Origin: Devosia sp. YR412
Lineage (GTDB): Bacteria > Pseudomonadota > Alphaproteobacteria > Rhizobiales > Devosiaceae
NCBI RefSeq assembly: GCF_900110945.1
Contig: NZ_FOFL01000004.1
Coordinates: 62,001 to 126,000 of the forward strand
DNA length: 64,000 nt
Direction: 5' to 3'
Under the pieces are notes generated by a model. That model was not told where the DNA came from and made no database searches. It was given only the letters and a program-made list of their open reading frames with translations. A program made the translations under genes and the position numbers. Position 1 is the stretch's first letter, and every line of letters starts with the position of its first letter. Below, piece by piece: positions 16,580-25,676 of the stretch.

Positions 16580-17548
16580 ATGATCAAACCACGCCGCATC
16601 GACCTCATCGGCATCGCCACGGCCGCCGGCGCCTCGGTGCGCGGCTGCGGCATGGGGCCGGAAGCACTGCGGGTGGCTGGCCTCGCCGAGGCGCTGATCG
16701 AGCTCGAGCATGACGTGGTCGATCACGGCGACCTGCGCCGCCCGCATCCGCCGCTCGGCGCCAGCCCGGCCAGCCAGCGCCTGCCGGAGGAGCGGCGCAA
16801 CGACGTGCTCGACCTGGCGGCGCGGATCAGCGACCAGGGGCTGGCGATTCTGAGCGAGGGGCATTTCCCGGTGTTTCTCGGCGGCGATCATTCCATCGCC
16901 ATGGGCACGGTTTCGGCCGTGGCGCGGCATTGTGCGGGCAGCGGCAAGCCGGTCTTTGTGCTGTGGATCGACGCCCATGCCGATTTCAACACACCGGAGA
17001 CATCGCCGAGCGGCAACCTGCATGGCATGCCACTGGCGCTGCTCTGCGGTGAGCCGGGGTTCGATGACAGCTACAAGGGGTCTTGGCTGGGCCAAGTCGA
17101 TCCGCGCCATGTCTCGATCATCGGCGCGCGGTCGGTCGATCGCGACGAGCGCAAGCTGCTCAATGCGCGGGGCGTCGAAGTGCTCGACATGCGCAAGATC
17201 GACGAGCTGGGCGTGGTCGCGCTGATGCGCACGCTCTTGGCCCGGGTCAAGGCCGCCGGCGGGCATCTGCATGTCAGCCTGGATGTCGACGCCATGGACC
17301 CGGCCATTGCGCCCGGTGGCGGCACGCTCGTGCCGGGTGGGCTCAGTTATCGCGAGGCGCATCTGATCATGGAAATGTTGCATGACAGCGGGCTCGTCGG
17401 TTCGCTCGACGTGGTGGAACTCAACCCCTTCCTCGACCACGGCGGCGCCAGCGCGACGCTGCTGGTGGACCTCGTGGCCAGCCTTTTCGGCCGCTCGGTC
17501 ATGGGCGAAGCGGCCGGGCCGATGGAATTCGTCACCGACGAAGACTAG
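16580..17548 (+). CDS. rocF: Arginase
   Basis: Manganese enzyme hydrolysing L-arginine to ornithine and urea. Codes for 322 residues from ATG 16580 (AAGGGA upstream). Metal ligands are visible in the ureohydrolase motifs: GGDHS, DAHADFN (with the preceding WIDAHAD) and SLDVDAMDP; the C-terminal ELNPFLD Glu is also present. The N-terminal GIATAAGASVRGCGMGPEAL matches the usual arginase opening loop. It is placed between lon and the citrate synthase genes and converges with the HTH-citrate synthase gene, sharing the four bases CTAG for both stops. Agmatinase is less likely given length and opening motif. Confidence 0.9.
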   Translation: MIKPRRIDLIGIATAAGASVRGCGMGPEALRVAGLAEALIELEHDVVDHGDLRRPHPPLGASPASQRLPEERRNDVLDLAARISDQGLAILSEGHFPVFLGGDHSIAMGTVSAVARHCAGSGKPVFVLWIDAHADFNTPETSPSGNLHGMPLALLCGEPGFDDSYKGSWLGQVDPRHVSIIGARSVDRDERKLLNARGVEVLDMRKIDELGVVALMRTLLARVKAAGGHLHVSLDVDAMDPAIAPGGGTLVPGGLSYREAHLIMEMLHDSGLVGSLDVVELNPFLDHGGASATLLVDLVASLFGRSVMGEAAGPMEFVTDED

Positions 17549-18657
17549 AGCCCGACATACCGGGCCCGCGGCCGTATCTGTTCGCCCGAGGTGACCTGTT
17601 CCATCATATGCGCCAGCCAGCCCACGGCACGGCCCAAGGCGAAGAGCGTGATACCGGCGTCACTCGGCAGGTCGAAGCGCGCGCCCATGGCGGCCAGGGC
17701 GAAGTCCACATTGGGCTCTTCGCCGGACAGCGATCGCGCAGCGGCGAGATAGGCGGCAAACTCCGACGGCAGTTCGAAGCTTTCCAGCAAAGCGCGGCAG
17801 CGGATATCGCCATCAGGATAGAGCTGATGCCCCATGCCGGGCAGATAGCGCCCTTCCCCGAGCCAGTCGCGCAGGGCTTCCTCGGGAAAATCCTGGTGCC
17901 CGATATCCTCGGCCAGCGCCGCAACCTCCGGCGAGGCCAGGCCATGTCGCGGCCCGCGCAAAGTCGCTAGACCCGCCAGCGTGCCCGACCACAGCGAGGC
18001 GCCGGTCGACACCGTGACGCGGGCGGCGAAGGTGGAGGTGTTGAGCTCATGGTCAGCCAGCAGCGCTAGCGCGCGACGAATAGCGTCGGCGGCACCCGGC
18101 CGGTTCCAGCGTTTCACCAGCCGGACATGTAACCAATCACTGACGCTTGCCCCCGCAAGCGCCTGTGCCAGTTCGGCTAAAATCGCATTGGCATCCTGCG
18201 CCAATGCGATGGGGGAGCGCGGTGCGGCGGGCGCAACGGCGGCGTGGCGCGCCAACGCCGCAAAGGCTGCAGTAAGGCCCTGCCCGACCGTCTCGACCGC
18301 CGGCAGGTTGACTGGCGCCTGCCACAGCAGTGCGGCCACCTGCTCCAGCGTCGCCGTCTCGGCCAGCGCGCCGGCATCTTGGCCGCGATACAGCAGGCGT
18401 CCATCGCGCACCGTCGATATCGCCGTCGGCAGCACCGGTTCGCCCCAGCGCATGGCCTCGCTGGCCACCGTCTCCTGCTTGCGTCGCCCCGACCCCCGCT
18501 GTGCCAGCCTGCGGACATCTTCTCCGCGATAGAGGCTGCGCCGGCTGTCGGCCGGATCGGGTCGCGCCTTGATGCGGCCGCGGCTGACATTGGCGTAGAG
18601 CGTCTGCGGCTGGGTGCCGAGGAGCGCCAATGCCTCCGATGCCGTCATCCAGTCCAT
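17545..18657 (-). CDS. Citrate synthase-family protein with N-terminal HTH domain
   Basis: Codes for 370 residues. Residues about 1-50 (MDWMTASEALALLGTQPQTL, then YANVSRGRIKARPD and SRRSLYRGEDVRRLAQR) are a MerR-like winged HTH; the rest is a citrate synthase fold. Active-site regions are recognisable: ELNTSTFAARV, RGPRHGLAS (His), GMGHQLYPDGD (His) and EPNVDFALAAMG (Asp). Such fusions are known in Rhizobiales and may be enzymes that also bind DNA. It is divergent from a plain citrate synthase gene across a 78-base region with two palindromes, suggesting it regulates that promoter. Whether the enzyme part is active is unknown. Confidence 0.82.
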   Translation of the reverse strand: MDWMTASEALALLGTQPQTLYANVSRGRIKARPDPADSRRSLYRGEDVRRLAQRGSGRRKQETVASEAMRWGEPVLPTAISTVRDGRLLYRGQDAGALAETATLEQVAALLWQAPVNLPAVETVGQGLTAAFAALARHAAVAPAAPRSPIALAQDANAILAELAQALAGASVSDWLHVRLVKRWNRPGAADAIRRALALLADHELNTSTFAARVTVSTGASLWSGTLAGLATLRGPRHGLASPEVAALAEDIGHQDFPEEALRDWLGEGRYLPGMGHQLYPDGDIRCRALLESFELPSEFAAYLAAARSLSGEEPNVDFALAAMGARFDLPSDAGITLFALGRAVGWLAHMMEQVTSGEQIRPRARYVGL

Positions 18658-18659
18658 GA

Positions 18660-18691
18660 CATTGATCCAATGAGTCAAGATTGACGTCAAT
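18660..18691. promoter_or_regulatory. Palindromes between the two citrate synthase genes
   Basis: CATTG-ATC-CAATG (18660-18672) and the perfect 12-base palindrome ATTGACGTCAAT (18680-18691) lie in the divergent promoter region. They share ATTG/CAAT half-sites and are plausible binding sites for the HTH domain of the adjacent fusion protein. Confidence 0.5.
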
Positions 18692-18735
18692 GTTAGCACG
18701 CCTACCTTGGGCGGCAACAAGCAGAGGAGAACCAG

Positions 18736-19818
18736 ATGAATTCAGGTCTCGAAGACGTCATCGCCGCCGAAACCGTGTTGTCCGACGTGGACGGAGCCAA
18801 CGGTCGGCTGGTGATCCGCGGCATATCGCTGGACGAACTGGTCACAACCAGCAGCTACGAGGAGATGGTTGGCCTGCTGTTCGACGGCTTTCTAACCGTC
18901 TCTCACGATCTTCCCCGCGCCCTCGGCGACGCGCGGGTGGAGGTGTTCGGCCATGCCGCGACTGCGGACGCTGAGCTTGTCGCCCTGTCACCCGTGGATG
19001 GCCTGCGCGCCCTGATGGCGCGGCTGGGCGACGGCGAAGATATCGGCACCGCCCTGCGCCTTGTCGCTGCTCCCGCGGTGTTCACGCCCGCCCTGCTGCG
19101 CCTGCGGCTAGGTCTGGAGCCCATTGCCCCGGACTTTAGCCTCGGTCATGCCCAGGACACACTGCGCATGCTCACCGGCACGATCCCCACCAAGGAGCAG
19201 GCGTCCGCCCTCAACCGCTACCTCGTCACCGTCGTCGACCACGGCCTCAACGCGTCGACCTTTGCCGCCCGCGTCGTGGCCTCCACCCAGGCCGGGCTGA
19301 CCTCTTCGGTGCTGGCCGGCCTCAGCGCCCTCAAGGGGCCGCTGCATGGCGGCGCTCCCGGCCCGGTGCTCGACATGCTGGACGGCGTCGGCACGCTGCA
19401 GGACGCCCCGGCCTGGCTTGATGATGCGCTGGCGCGTGGTGAGCGCCTGATGGGCTTTGGCCACCGGGTCTATCGCGTGCGCGACCCGCGCGCCGATGCG
19501 CTCAAGGGTGCCGTGCGGATGCTGTCGGCCTCGGGCGCCATCGAACCGGGTCGGCTGGCCCTGGCCGAGGCGGTCGAACAGGCCGCGCTCGACCTGCTCA
19601 AGCGCAAGAAGCCCGACCGGCCGCTGGAAACCAATGTTGAATTCTACACCGCCCTGCTGCTCGAAGCCCTCGGCTTTCCCCGTGACGCCTTCACCTGCGT
19701 CTTTGCCATGGGCCGGGTGAGCGGTTGGATCGCCCATGCGCGGGAGCAGGCGCTGGGTGGAAGGCTGATCCGGCCGAAATCGGTCTATGTCGGGCCGGTG
19801 CCAAAAGTGGCCGCCTAA
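18736..19818 (+). CDS. Citrate synthase / 2-methylcitrate synthase-like enzyme
   Basis: Codes for 360 residues from ATG 18736 with AGAGGAG upstream. Condenses an acyl-CoA, typically acetyl-CoA, with oxaloacetate. Visible motifs: HGLNASTFAARVVAST, LKGPLHGGAPG (active His), GFGHRVYRVRDPRA (active His) and ETNVEFYTALLLEAL, where the catalytic acid is Glu rather than the common Asp. The small size resembles the CitA/PrpC type rather than the longer proteobacterial GltA, so it is probably not the main TCA enzyme. It pairs divergently with the HTH-citrate synthase gene. Confidence 0.85.
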   Translation: MNSGLEDVIAAETVLSDVDGANGRLVIRGISLDELVTTSSYEEMVGLLFDGFLTVSHDLPRALGDARVEVFGHAATADAELVALSPVDGLRALMARLGDGEDIGTALRLVAAPAVFTPALLRLRLGLEPIAPDFSLGHAQDTLRMLTGTIPTKEQASALNRYLVTVVDHGLNASTFAARVVASTQAGLTSSVLAGLSALKGPLHGGAPGPVLDMLDGVGTLQDAPAWLDDALARGERLMGFGHRVYRVRDPRADALKGAVRMLSASGAIEPGRLALAEAVEQAALDLLKRKKPDRPLETNVEFYTALLLEALGFPRDAFTCVFAMGRVSGWIAHAREQALGGRLIRPKSVYVGPVPKVAA

Positions 19819-19821
19819 ACG

Positions 19822-20232
19822 TCACGTGAGGCGGTCAAGACGCCGCTTCTTGACTAGGTTCTTATAGTCCCACTGGATCGACCTGGCTTGTCCGAGCCAG
19901 GTGTTGAGTTGCTCCACGTCAATCTGATCCGAGGCGGTGTAGCGCTTCTCAGCCGCCTTGAAGCTGCCCTCGGGTTCGAGGCCTTGCACCTCGAAGGACT
20001 GTCCGCTCCAGAACAGCAGGCGGACGCCGCCCTTGAGCTTGCTGTAGCCCACGATGGGATTGCCAGCGAGGAACCATACCGGATGGGCATGCCAGATCTT
20101 GTTCTCAGCGTCTGGCAAGGCTTCATCGATCACCTTCCGGAGCAGGTCACAGAGAGCCCGGTCGCCGGATGACTGGATGGCATTGTAATCGTCCACGGTG
20201 ACCGGCTTGTCGGTGTTGCCCTGCGTCGCCAT
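19822..20232 (-). CDS. DUF1801 family protein
   Basis: Codes for 136 residues. The fold family is shown by RALCDLLRKVIDEALPDAEN, then KIWHAHPVWFLAGNPIVGYS and VRLLFWSGQSF, the YdhG/DUF1801 pattern related to frataxin-like folds. Function is not established. It starts MATQGNTDKPVTVDDYNAIQ and is convergent with the citrate synthase gene with a three-base gap. Confidence 0.8.
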   Translation of the reverse strand: MATQGNTDKPVTVDDYNAIQSSGDRALCDLLRKVIDEALPDAENKIWHAHPVWFLAGNPIVGYSKLKGGVRLLFWSGQSFEVQGLEPEGSFKAAEKRYTASDQIDVEQLNTWLGQARSIQWDYKNLVKKRRLDRLT

Positions 20233-20303
20233 GCTCTTCGTCCTTATTTGCTAGTGACACGACGAAGCATCATTGCTGGAATCGACAGGGTTCGGAAACA
20301 AAA

Positions 20304-20327
20304 ACGCCGGACCCAAAGGCCCGGCGT
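20304..20327 (-). terminator. clpX terminator
   Basis: Minus-strand hairpin ACGCCGG-N10-CCGGCGT followed by TTTTTGTTT. A second strong hairpin lies closer to clpX at 20383-20405, with arms AAATCGCTCCG / CGGAGCGATTT, and may stabilise the message end. Confidence 0.75.
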
Positions 20328-20426
20328 CTTCAATTCATATCTTCTCGCCATTCGGGCATAGCCCTCATGGCCTTCTCGCCTAAAATCGCTCCGCCGGAGC
20401 GATTTCCCCTTCGGGACGGCTCGAAG

Positions 20427-21704
20427 TTACGCCGTTGCCGGCGCATCGTCCTTCTTGCGTTCGGAGTAGATGTAGAGCGGACGGACGTCCTTGCCCTTCA
20501 CCACTTCTTCCGAGATCACCACTTCTTCCACGCCTTCGAGCGATGGCAGGTCGTACATGGTGTCGAGCAGAATGGCTTCCATGATCGAGCGCAACCCGCG
20601 GGCGCCAGTCTTGCGCTCGATTGCCTTTTCGGCGATCGCCTTGAGGGCGTCCTCGTGGAACGTCAGCTCGACTTCTTCCATCTGGAACAGGCGCTGGTAC
20701 TGGCGCACCAGGGCGTTCTTGGGGGCAGAGAGGATTTCGATCAGCGCCGGGATGTCGAGGTCTTCAAGGGTCGCCAGAACCGGCAGACGGCCGATGAATT
20801 CCGGAATCAGGCCGAAACGCACCAGATCTTCCGGCGCAACGTCAGCCAGCACCTGGCCGACGCGACGGTCGTTGGGGTCCTTAACGGTAGCCGCAAAGCC
20901 GATGCCCGAGCCTTCGCCGCGCGCCGAGATGATCTTTTCGAGACCGGCAAAGGCGCCGCCGCAGATGAACAGAATGTTCGTTGTGTCCACCTGCAGGAAT
21001 TCCTGCTGCGGATGCTTGCGGCCGCCCTGCGGCGGCACGGAAGCCACGGTGCCTTCCATGATCTTGAGCAGGGCCTGCTGCACGCCTTCGCCCGACACGT
21101 CGCGGGTGATCGACGGATTGTCGGACTTGCGGGAGATCTTGTCGACTTCGTCGATATAGACGATGCCGCGCTGAGCCTTTTCGACATTGTAGTCTGCAGC
21201 CTGGAGCAGCTTCAGAATGATGTTTTCCACGTCCTCGCCGACATAGCCGGCTTCTGTGAGGGTGGTGGCATCGGCCATGGTGAAGGGCACGTCGAGAATG
21301 CGGGCCAGCGTCTGGGCCAGCAGCGTCTTGCCCGAACCGGTTGGTCCAATAAGCAGGATGTTCGACTTGGAGAGTTCGATATCCTGGTTCTTGGTCGAAT
21401 GGTGCAGGCGCTTGTAGTGGTTGTGGACAGCCACGGAGAGCACGCGCTTGGCGCGATACTGGCCGATGACATAGTCGTCGAGCACCTTGCAGATATCGGC
21501 AGGTGTCGGCACGCCATCGGAGGACTTGACCATCGAGGTCTTGTTCTCTTCGCGGATGATGTCCATGCACAGCTCGACGCATTCATCGCAGATGAACACG
21601 GTCGGACCGGCGATCAGCTTGCGAACCTCATGCTGGGATTTCCCGCAGAACGAGCAATAAAGCGTGTTCTTGGAGGTTTCGCCGTTCGTTGTCTCTTTGG
21701 ACAT
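20427..21704 (-). CDS. clpX: ATP-dependent Clp protease ATP-binding subunit ClpX
   Basis: AAA+ unfoldase that feeds substrates to ClpP. Codes for 425 residues. The N-terminal C4 zinc finger is [11 protein letters not shown] to ICDECVELC; Walker A is [15 protein letters not shown]; Walker B is [11 protein letters not shown]; the sensor and pore segments (GYVGEDVEN) and the IGF-type ClpP loop region [13 protein letters not shown] follow. It lies downstream of clpP on the same strand. The long plus-strand frame opposite it is a codon-bias shadow. Confidence 0.98.
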   Translation of the reverse strand: MSKETTNGETSKNTLYCSFCGKSQHEVRKLIAGPTVFICDECVELCMDIIREENKTSMVKSSDGVPTPADICKVLDDYVIGQYRAKRVLSVAVHNHYKRLHHSTKNQDIELSKSNILLIGPTGSGKTLLAQTLARILDVPFTMADATTLTEAGYVGEDVENIILKLLQAADYNVEKAQRGIVYIDEVDKISRKSDNPSITRDVSGEGVQQALLKIMEGTVASVPPQGGRKHPQQEFLQVDTTNILFICGGAFAGLEKIISARGEGSGIGFAATVKDPNDRRVGQVLADVAPEDLVRFGLIPEFIGRLPVLATLEDLDIPALIEILSAPKNALVRQYQRLFQMEEVELTFHEDALKAIAEKAIERKTGARGLRSIMEAILLDTMYDLPSLEGVEEVVISEEVVKGKDVRPLYIYSERKKDDAPATA

Positions 21705-21877
21705 CCAGTCACTCCCGGGGGCCGAGCGCCCCCCAAACCAAGCGTTATCGGAAACCGTAACGCTCGAGCCTAAAGAAAGTCTAAGCCGAACCGATCCTAA
21801 AGACCGATCCGGCTTGAAGCAATTGCGCTTGGATCACAGTCCACGGCGCATCGGCATTGTGATTAACACAGGGCCGA

Positions 21878-22507
21878 TTATGCAGCGCCTTCGGGTGCAG
21901 CGCGCTTTTCGTGGATGCTGTCGATCAGACCAAAGGTCTTGGCCTCTTCCGGCGAGAGGAAATTGTCGCGCTCGAGAGCCCGCTCGATTTCCTCATAGGT
22001 GCGGCCGGTGTGCTTCTCATAAATCTGATTAAGACGACGCTTCAAGCCCTCGACTTCCTTGGCATGAATCAGGATGTCTGTGACCTGACCCTGATAGCCG
22101 CCGGAAGGCTGGTGAACCATGATGCGCGAGTTTGGCAGCGAGGTGCGCATGCCCTTTTCGCCGGCTGCCAGCAGCAGCGAACCCATCGACGCGGCCTGAC
22201 CCATCACCATGGTTGCGACGGCCGGACGGATGAACTGCATGGTGTCGTAGATCGACAGACCAGCCGTCACGACGCCGCCGGGCGAATTGATATAGAGCGC
22301 GATTTCCTTTTTCGGGTTTTCCGATTCGAGGAAAAGCAGCTGCGCGACGATCAGCGAGGCCATGTTGTCCTCGACCACGCCGGTCACGAAAATGATGCGC
22401 TCGCGCAAGAGGCGCGAGTAGATGTCGAAGGCGCGCTCGCCGCGGTTGGACTGTTCCACAACCATGGGAACGAGCGTGTTCATGTAGATGTCGTGCGGAT
22501 CCCGCAT
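21878..22507 (-). CDS. clpP: ATP-dependent Clp protease proteolytic subunit ClpP
   Basis: Serine protease forming the ClpP tetradecamer. The start ATG 22507 ([20 protein letters not shown]) is fixed by AAGGGG six bases upstream and by the usual rhizobial N-terminus; product 209 residues. The catalytic Ser is in [11 protein letters not shown] and His in [10 protein letters not shown]; Asp follows the [12 protein letters not shown] region. A 170-base gap separates it from clpX. Confidence 0.98.
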   Translation of the reverse strand: MRDPHDIYMNTLVPMVVEQSNRGERAFDIYSRLLRERIIFVTGVVEDNMASLIVAQLLFLESENPKKEIALYINSPGGVVTAGLSIYDTMQFIRPAVATMVMGQAASMGSLLLAAGEKGMRTSLPNSRIMVHQPSGGYQGQVTDILIHAKEVEGLKRRLNQIYEKHTGRTYEEIERALERDNFLSPEEAKTFGLIDSIHEKRAAPEGAA

Positions 22508-22850
22508 GTGATGCCCCTTAGCTGTGCCCAATCGCGGACCTGGCCAGCCTTGCTTGATGAAACATGATCCCTGCCCGATCGTGGCTGCCGGGGGTCCGGG
22601 GATCATGCCGAAAGAATAGAATCGACCGGTGCCGATACCAGCCCATGCCGCCTTAAGAGCGGGTAAAGCCACAGATAGGCGGCATTGCGGCAGGCTTCAA
22701 TAGGCGCATCGCATGATGTGAGCGAAGGGTGATTGATCGCGCTTGTCGATCGGGTTCCGATGCCGTGCCAGATAGATGGCATTTTATCGATCTGCCTCAG
22801 CCTCCGTCCACGCTTGGCCGCTATGGTGCCGGTAAACAGGGGTAGTCACC
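22508..22850. other. clpP upstream region
   Basis: 343 bases without a gene I can support. On the minus strand it contains a weaker RpoH-like promoter at 22673-22701 and the clpP ribosome binding site. On the plus strand GGGG lies ahead of the small gene at 22851. Nothing else stands out. Confidence 0.5.
22673..22701 (-). promoter_or_regulatory. Possible RpoH-type promoter of clpP
   Basis: Minus strand ATTGAA-N17-CTATCT, close to the rhizobial sigma-32 pattern CTTGAA-N17-CTATAT but with the first base changed. The message would have a leader of about 155 bases before clpP. Confidence 0.35.
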
Positions 22851-23012
22851 ATGAAAACCAAACCAGCCATCTATGCCGGCCTCGTTGCCTGCGCCGTCCT
22901 CGTCATGATCCACGGCGCCAATGACAACCTGATCCAGGGACTTGCCATCGGCGTCGCGACGCTGATCGGCACCGTCATCTACGCCCGCTCCGTCGGCCGC
23001 CGTCTCGATTAG
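22851..23012 (+). CDS. Small two-helix membrane protein, 53 residues
   Basis: ATG 22851 with GGGG upstream gives MKTKPAIYAGLVACAVLVMI, a turn HGANDNL, then a second helix (LAIGVATLIGTVIYA) and a basic end RSVGRRLD. Codon use resembles neighbouring core genes, with mostly G/C third positions. Its TAG stop overlaps the TAA stop of the convergent gene at 23009 in the four bases TTAG, as at other gene ends in this genome, which supports it. Function unknown. Confidence 0.6.
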   Translation: MKTKPAIYAGLVACAVLVMIHGANDNLIQGLAIGVATLIGTVIYARSVGRRLD

Positions 23013-23239
23013 GCCGAGAAGGCGACGGCGACGCCCTTCTTCTTGAAATAGGCCTGCATGATCTTGCGGCCCTGCCGGTTCGACTGCGCCAGCTTGGCCG
23101 GCTCGAACACGGCCTCCTTGACGCCTTCCTTGGCCATCGCGGCCTTCAGCGCCGCGATATGCAGATCAAGGTCCTCGTTATTGGCCTTGATGGACGTATA
23201 GATATTGTCGATGGCCTGGGAGAGGCTCAGGTCGCTCAT
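23009..23239 (-). CDS. Small conserved-looking unknown protein
   Basis: Codes for 76 residues with GGAG upstream: MSDLSLSQAIDNIYTSIKAN, then a Lys-rich helical C-terminal part (KLAQSNRQGRKIMQAYFKKK). No membrane segment and no recognised domain. Stand-alone gene. Confidence 0.65.
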   Translation of the reverse strand: MSDLSLSQAIDNIYTSIKANNEDLDLHIAALKAAMAKEGVKEAVFEPAKLAQSNRQGRKIMQAYFKKKGVAVAFSA

Positions 23240-23296
23240 GTTTGGCTCCGAATACGTTTGCCCGATGCACTAGCGTATTTTTCGCCTGAGGCAAGC

Positions 23297-23573
23297 CTAT
23301 CGGGCACGATAGATTGCGCTGCGATGCCCCGTCTCGAGCACCAGAACGACCAGCCGTGCATCGATGATCTGGCAAATTATGGGATAATCGCCAACGCGGT
23401 AACGCCACAATTCACCGAAACGGGAGCGCTTGAGCGCTGCGCCAATCGACCGTGCATCGGCGGAAGTGGCGACAACTTCGTTGAAATATGAGCGAATGCG
23501 TAGCTGCTCCGTGTTAGGGAGCCGGTTCAAAATCCTTTATCGCGTGCCTGTCGAACTTAACCGTCGAGGCCAA
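23297..23573 (-). pseudogene. RelE/ParE-type toxin, frameshifted
   Basis: From TTG 23573 the frame reads MASTVKFDRHAIKDF and then leaves frame; one base earlier the +1 frame resumes as LNRLPNTEQLRIRSYFNEVV, followed by GELWRYRVGDYPIICQIID and VVLVLETGHRSAIYR, a full RelE/ParE toxin pattern. Deleting one T from the TTTT run near 23534-23537 restores KDLNRLP and an intact toxin of about 91 residues. The start overlaps the end of the antitoxin gene, as usual for such pairs. Either a true pseudogene or a sequencing error. Confidence 0.75.
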
Positions 23574-23785
23574 GCTGCCGGCTCACTTCGTCCATCGAGT
23601 AGGTCTTGTCGTCTCCATCAGCACGCTTCTGCAGCACCTCCTCGGCGCGACGAATATCCTCCATATCCTCGATATGGGCCGCGATGGCTGCAAGGATAAC
23701 TTCATCGACTGTGCGGCCAGCTTCGTTGGCGACCGTCCTCCGATGCTCGTATAGGCCCTCTGGTAGCTGAACGGTACTTAGTCAT
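23557..23785 (-). pseudogene. Ribbon-helix-helix-type antitoxin, frameshifted at its start
   Basis: ATG 23785 has AGGAGG just upstream but the frame stops early. Skipping one T after ATGACTAAG gives MTKTVQLPEGLYEHRRTVAN, then EAGRTVDEVILAAIAAHIED and a C-terminal part ending DEVSRQLGLDG, a convincing antitoxin that ends inside the toxin start. Upstream in the shifted frame there is no other start codon, so the gene is broken as sequenced. The length is one base over a multiple of three, as in the toxin. Confidence 0.7.
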
Positions 23786-23871
23786 CAGAACCTCCTGCAT
23801 GCCGGGTATATAAAGAGTTCCTGGTCTGGCTTCAACGGAGCGGCCCTTTGACCGCTCCGTGCTGCAAGTCC

Positions 23872-24270
23872 TCACAGCGCCTCAAAATCCGGCCGCGCTT
23901 CGCCCGTCTCGCTGTGGCGATGCGCCTGCATCAGCGGACGGATTTCCAGCCTGCCATAGGCGGCGATGGGGTCGTCATCAAACAGCGACCTGGCCTCCGC
24001 CATGTCCCTGGCCTCCACGAGGATGAAGCCGCCGATCACTTCGTTGGCTTCGGCGAAGGGGCCATCGGTGGCGGCGACGCTGAGGCGGGTGCGTCGGTCG
24101 ATGCTGACGGCTTCGTCTGGATCGGTCAGCGGCGAAGCAATGAGGAGGTGGCCGGATTGGCGCAGCTTGTGGTCGTGCTCTATGGTGGCGTCATCGAGCC
24201 GCCGCCCGTCCTCGGGGGCAAAGCCATCGAAGGCGCCCGGCGCGAAATGCACGAGACAGAGGAATTTCAT
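23872..24270 (-). CDS. YciI-like (YCII-related) protein
   Basis: Codes for 132 residues. The start at ATG 24270 (MKFLCLVHF) has AGGAG seven bases upstream; an in-frame ATG two codons earlier is too close to it. The YCII pattern is seen in HKLRQSGHLLIASPLTDPDE, then RRTRLSVAATDGPFAEANEVIGGFILVEARDMAEA and a YGRLEIRPL end. This ferredoxin-like fold family includes PhnB/DGPF-type proteins often encoded with sigma factors; none is adjacent here. Function unknown. Confidence 0.85.
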   Translation of the reverse strand: MKFLCLVHFAPGAFDGFAPEDGRRLDDATIEHDHKLRQSGHLLIASPLTDPDEAVSIDRRTRLSVAATDGPFAEANEVIGGFILVEARDMAEARSLFDDDPIAAYGRLEIRPLMQAHRHSETGEARPDFEAL

Positions 24271-24419
24271 GGTCATTCTCCTTGCTTGAACATGGGAGCG
24301 ACGGGCCGGCACCGAGGCGTTCGACTAAGTTTTGCAACATTTTCTCGGCGCCCTGCCAGAGAGCGTTTGCAGCCCGCGACGGCGCACCTATGGTGGAGCA
24401 AACCGCAATTGGACTCCTC

Positions 24420-25676
24420 ATGGGCGCTATTCTCCAGATCAAGCCAGTCACCGACGTTCCAGCCCATCGCCGCGCCAGCGCCGAGCCGCGCGATCCGGTG
24501 TTTTTCCAGAATCCCTATGCCTTTTACGACCAGCTGCATGCCAGCGATCCGACCTTTTTCTGGGATCAATATGGCCACTGGTGCTTCGCCGGTTTCAAGG
24601 ATGTCAGCGCCCTGCTGCGCGACAAGCGCTTTGGCCGGGAAATCCTGCATGTCGCGACGCGCGAGGAAATCGGCCTACCCGAACCCAAGGCCCATACCGC
24701 CGCTTTCGATTTGACCGAGAAGCACTCACTGCTCAACCTCGAGCCGCCCGCTCACACCAGGCTGCGCACGCTGGTCAACCGGGCCTTTGTCTCGCGACAT
24801 GTCGAGCAATTGCGGCCGCGCATCGTCAGGCTCGCCAATGAGATGATCGACCGCTTCGAGGGGGAAGATTCCGTCGATCTGATCAAGGCCTTTGCCGCGC
24901 CGATCCCGGCCATCATCATCGCCGAAATGATCGGCCTGCCGGCCGAAAGCGCGCCGGACCTGCTCGCCTGGTCCAACCGCATGGTGGCCATGTATATGTT
25001 CGGCGTCAGCAAGGAGACCGAACTCGATGCCAACCAGGCATCGCAGGATTTCATGGATTTCGTCGGCCAAGCGATCAAGGAACGGCGCAAGCAGCCGGGC
25101 GAAGACCTGCTCAGCCACATGCTGACCTCCGACCGCGGTGGCGACGTGCTGAGCGACGAGGAAGTGATGTCGACGGCAATCCTGCTGCTCAATGCCGGGC
25201 ATGAGGCGACCGTCCACACCACCGGCAATGGCGTGAAGAGCATTCTCGAAAGCGGTATCAATCCGGTTACGCTTTTTGCCACGCCTGGGCAGATCGAAGC
25301 CACGGCGGAAGAATGCCTGCGCTTCGATGCGCCGTTGCATATGTTCACACGCTATGCGCTGAGCGACGTGGAATATAACGGCATCAACCTGCGCAAGGGC
25401 GACGTCATTGGCCTGATGCTGGGCGCCGCCAATCGCGATCCCCAGCGCTTCGCCAATGCCAATAGCTTCGACCCCTTCCGCAGCGACGGCGCCAATGTCA
25501 GCTTCGGCGCCGGCATCCACTTCTGCGTCGGCGCGCCTCTGGCGCGTATCGAGCTGCAGGTGGCCTTTGGCGAATTGTTCCGGCGGCTACCGAAACTCCG
25601 CTTGGCCGAGCAGCCGCGGTACAACAATGTGTACCACTTCCACGGGCTGGAAAAGCTGATGGTGAGCTGGCGCTAG
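24420..25676 (+). CDS. Cytochrome P450
   Basis: Soluble bacterial haem monooxygenase, about 418 residues from ATG 24420 ([23 protein letters not shown] 24390 is an alternative). The I-helix oxygen-binding motif is [12 protein letters not shown], the ExxR motif is EECLRF, and the haem ligand loop is [15 protein letters not shown] with the thiolate Cys. [12 protein letters not shown] marks helix C. No ferredoxin or reductase gene is adjacent, so its redox partner must lie elsewhere; substrate unknown. Its stop shares CTAG with the convergent nnr gene. Confidence 0.93.
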   Translation: MGAILQIKPVTDVPAHRRASAEPRDPVFFQNPYAFYDQLHASDPTFFWDQYGHWCFAGFKDVSALLRDKRFGREILHVATREEIGLPEPKAHTAAFDLTEKHSLLNLEPPAHTRLRTLVNRAFVSRHVEQLRPRIVRLANEMIDRFEGEDSVDLIKAFAAPIPAIIIAEMIGLPAESAPDLLAWSNRMVAMYMFGVSKETELDANQASQDFMDFVGQAIKERRKQPGEDLLSHMLTSDRGGDVLSDEEVMSTAILLLNAGHEATVHTTGNGVKSILESGINPVTLFATPGQIEATAEECLRFDAPLHMFTRYALSDVEYNGINLRKGDVIGLMLGAANRDPQRFANANSFDPFRSDGANVSFGAGIHFCVGAPLARIELQVAFGELFRRLPKLRLAEQPRYNNVYHFHGLEKLMVSWR

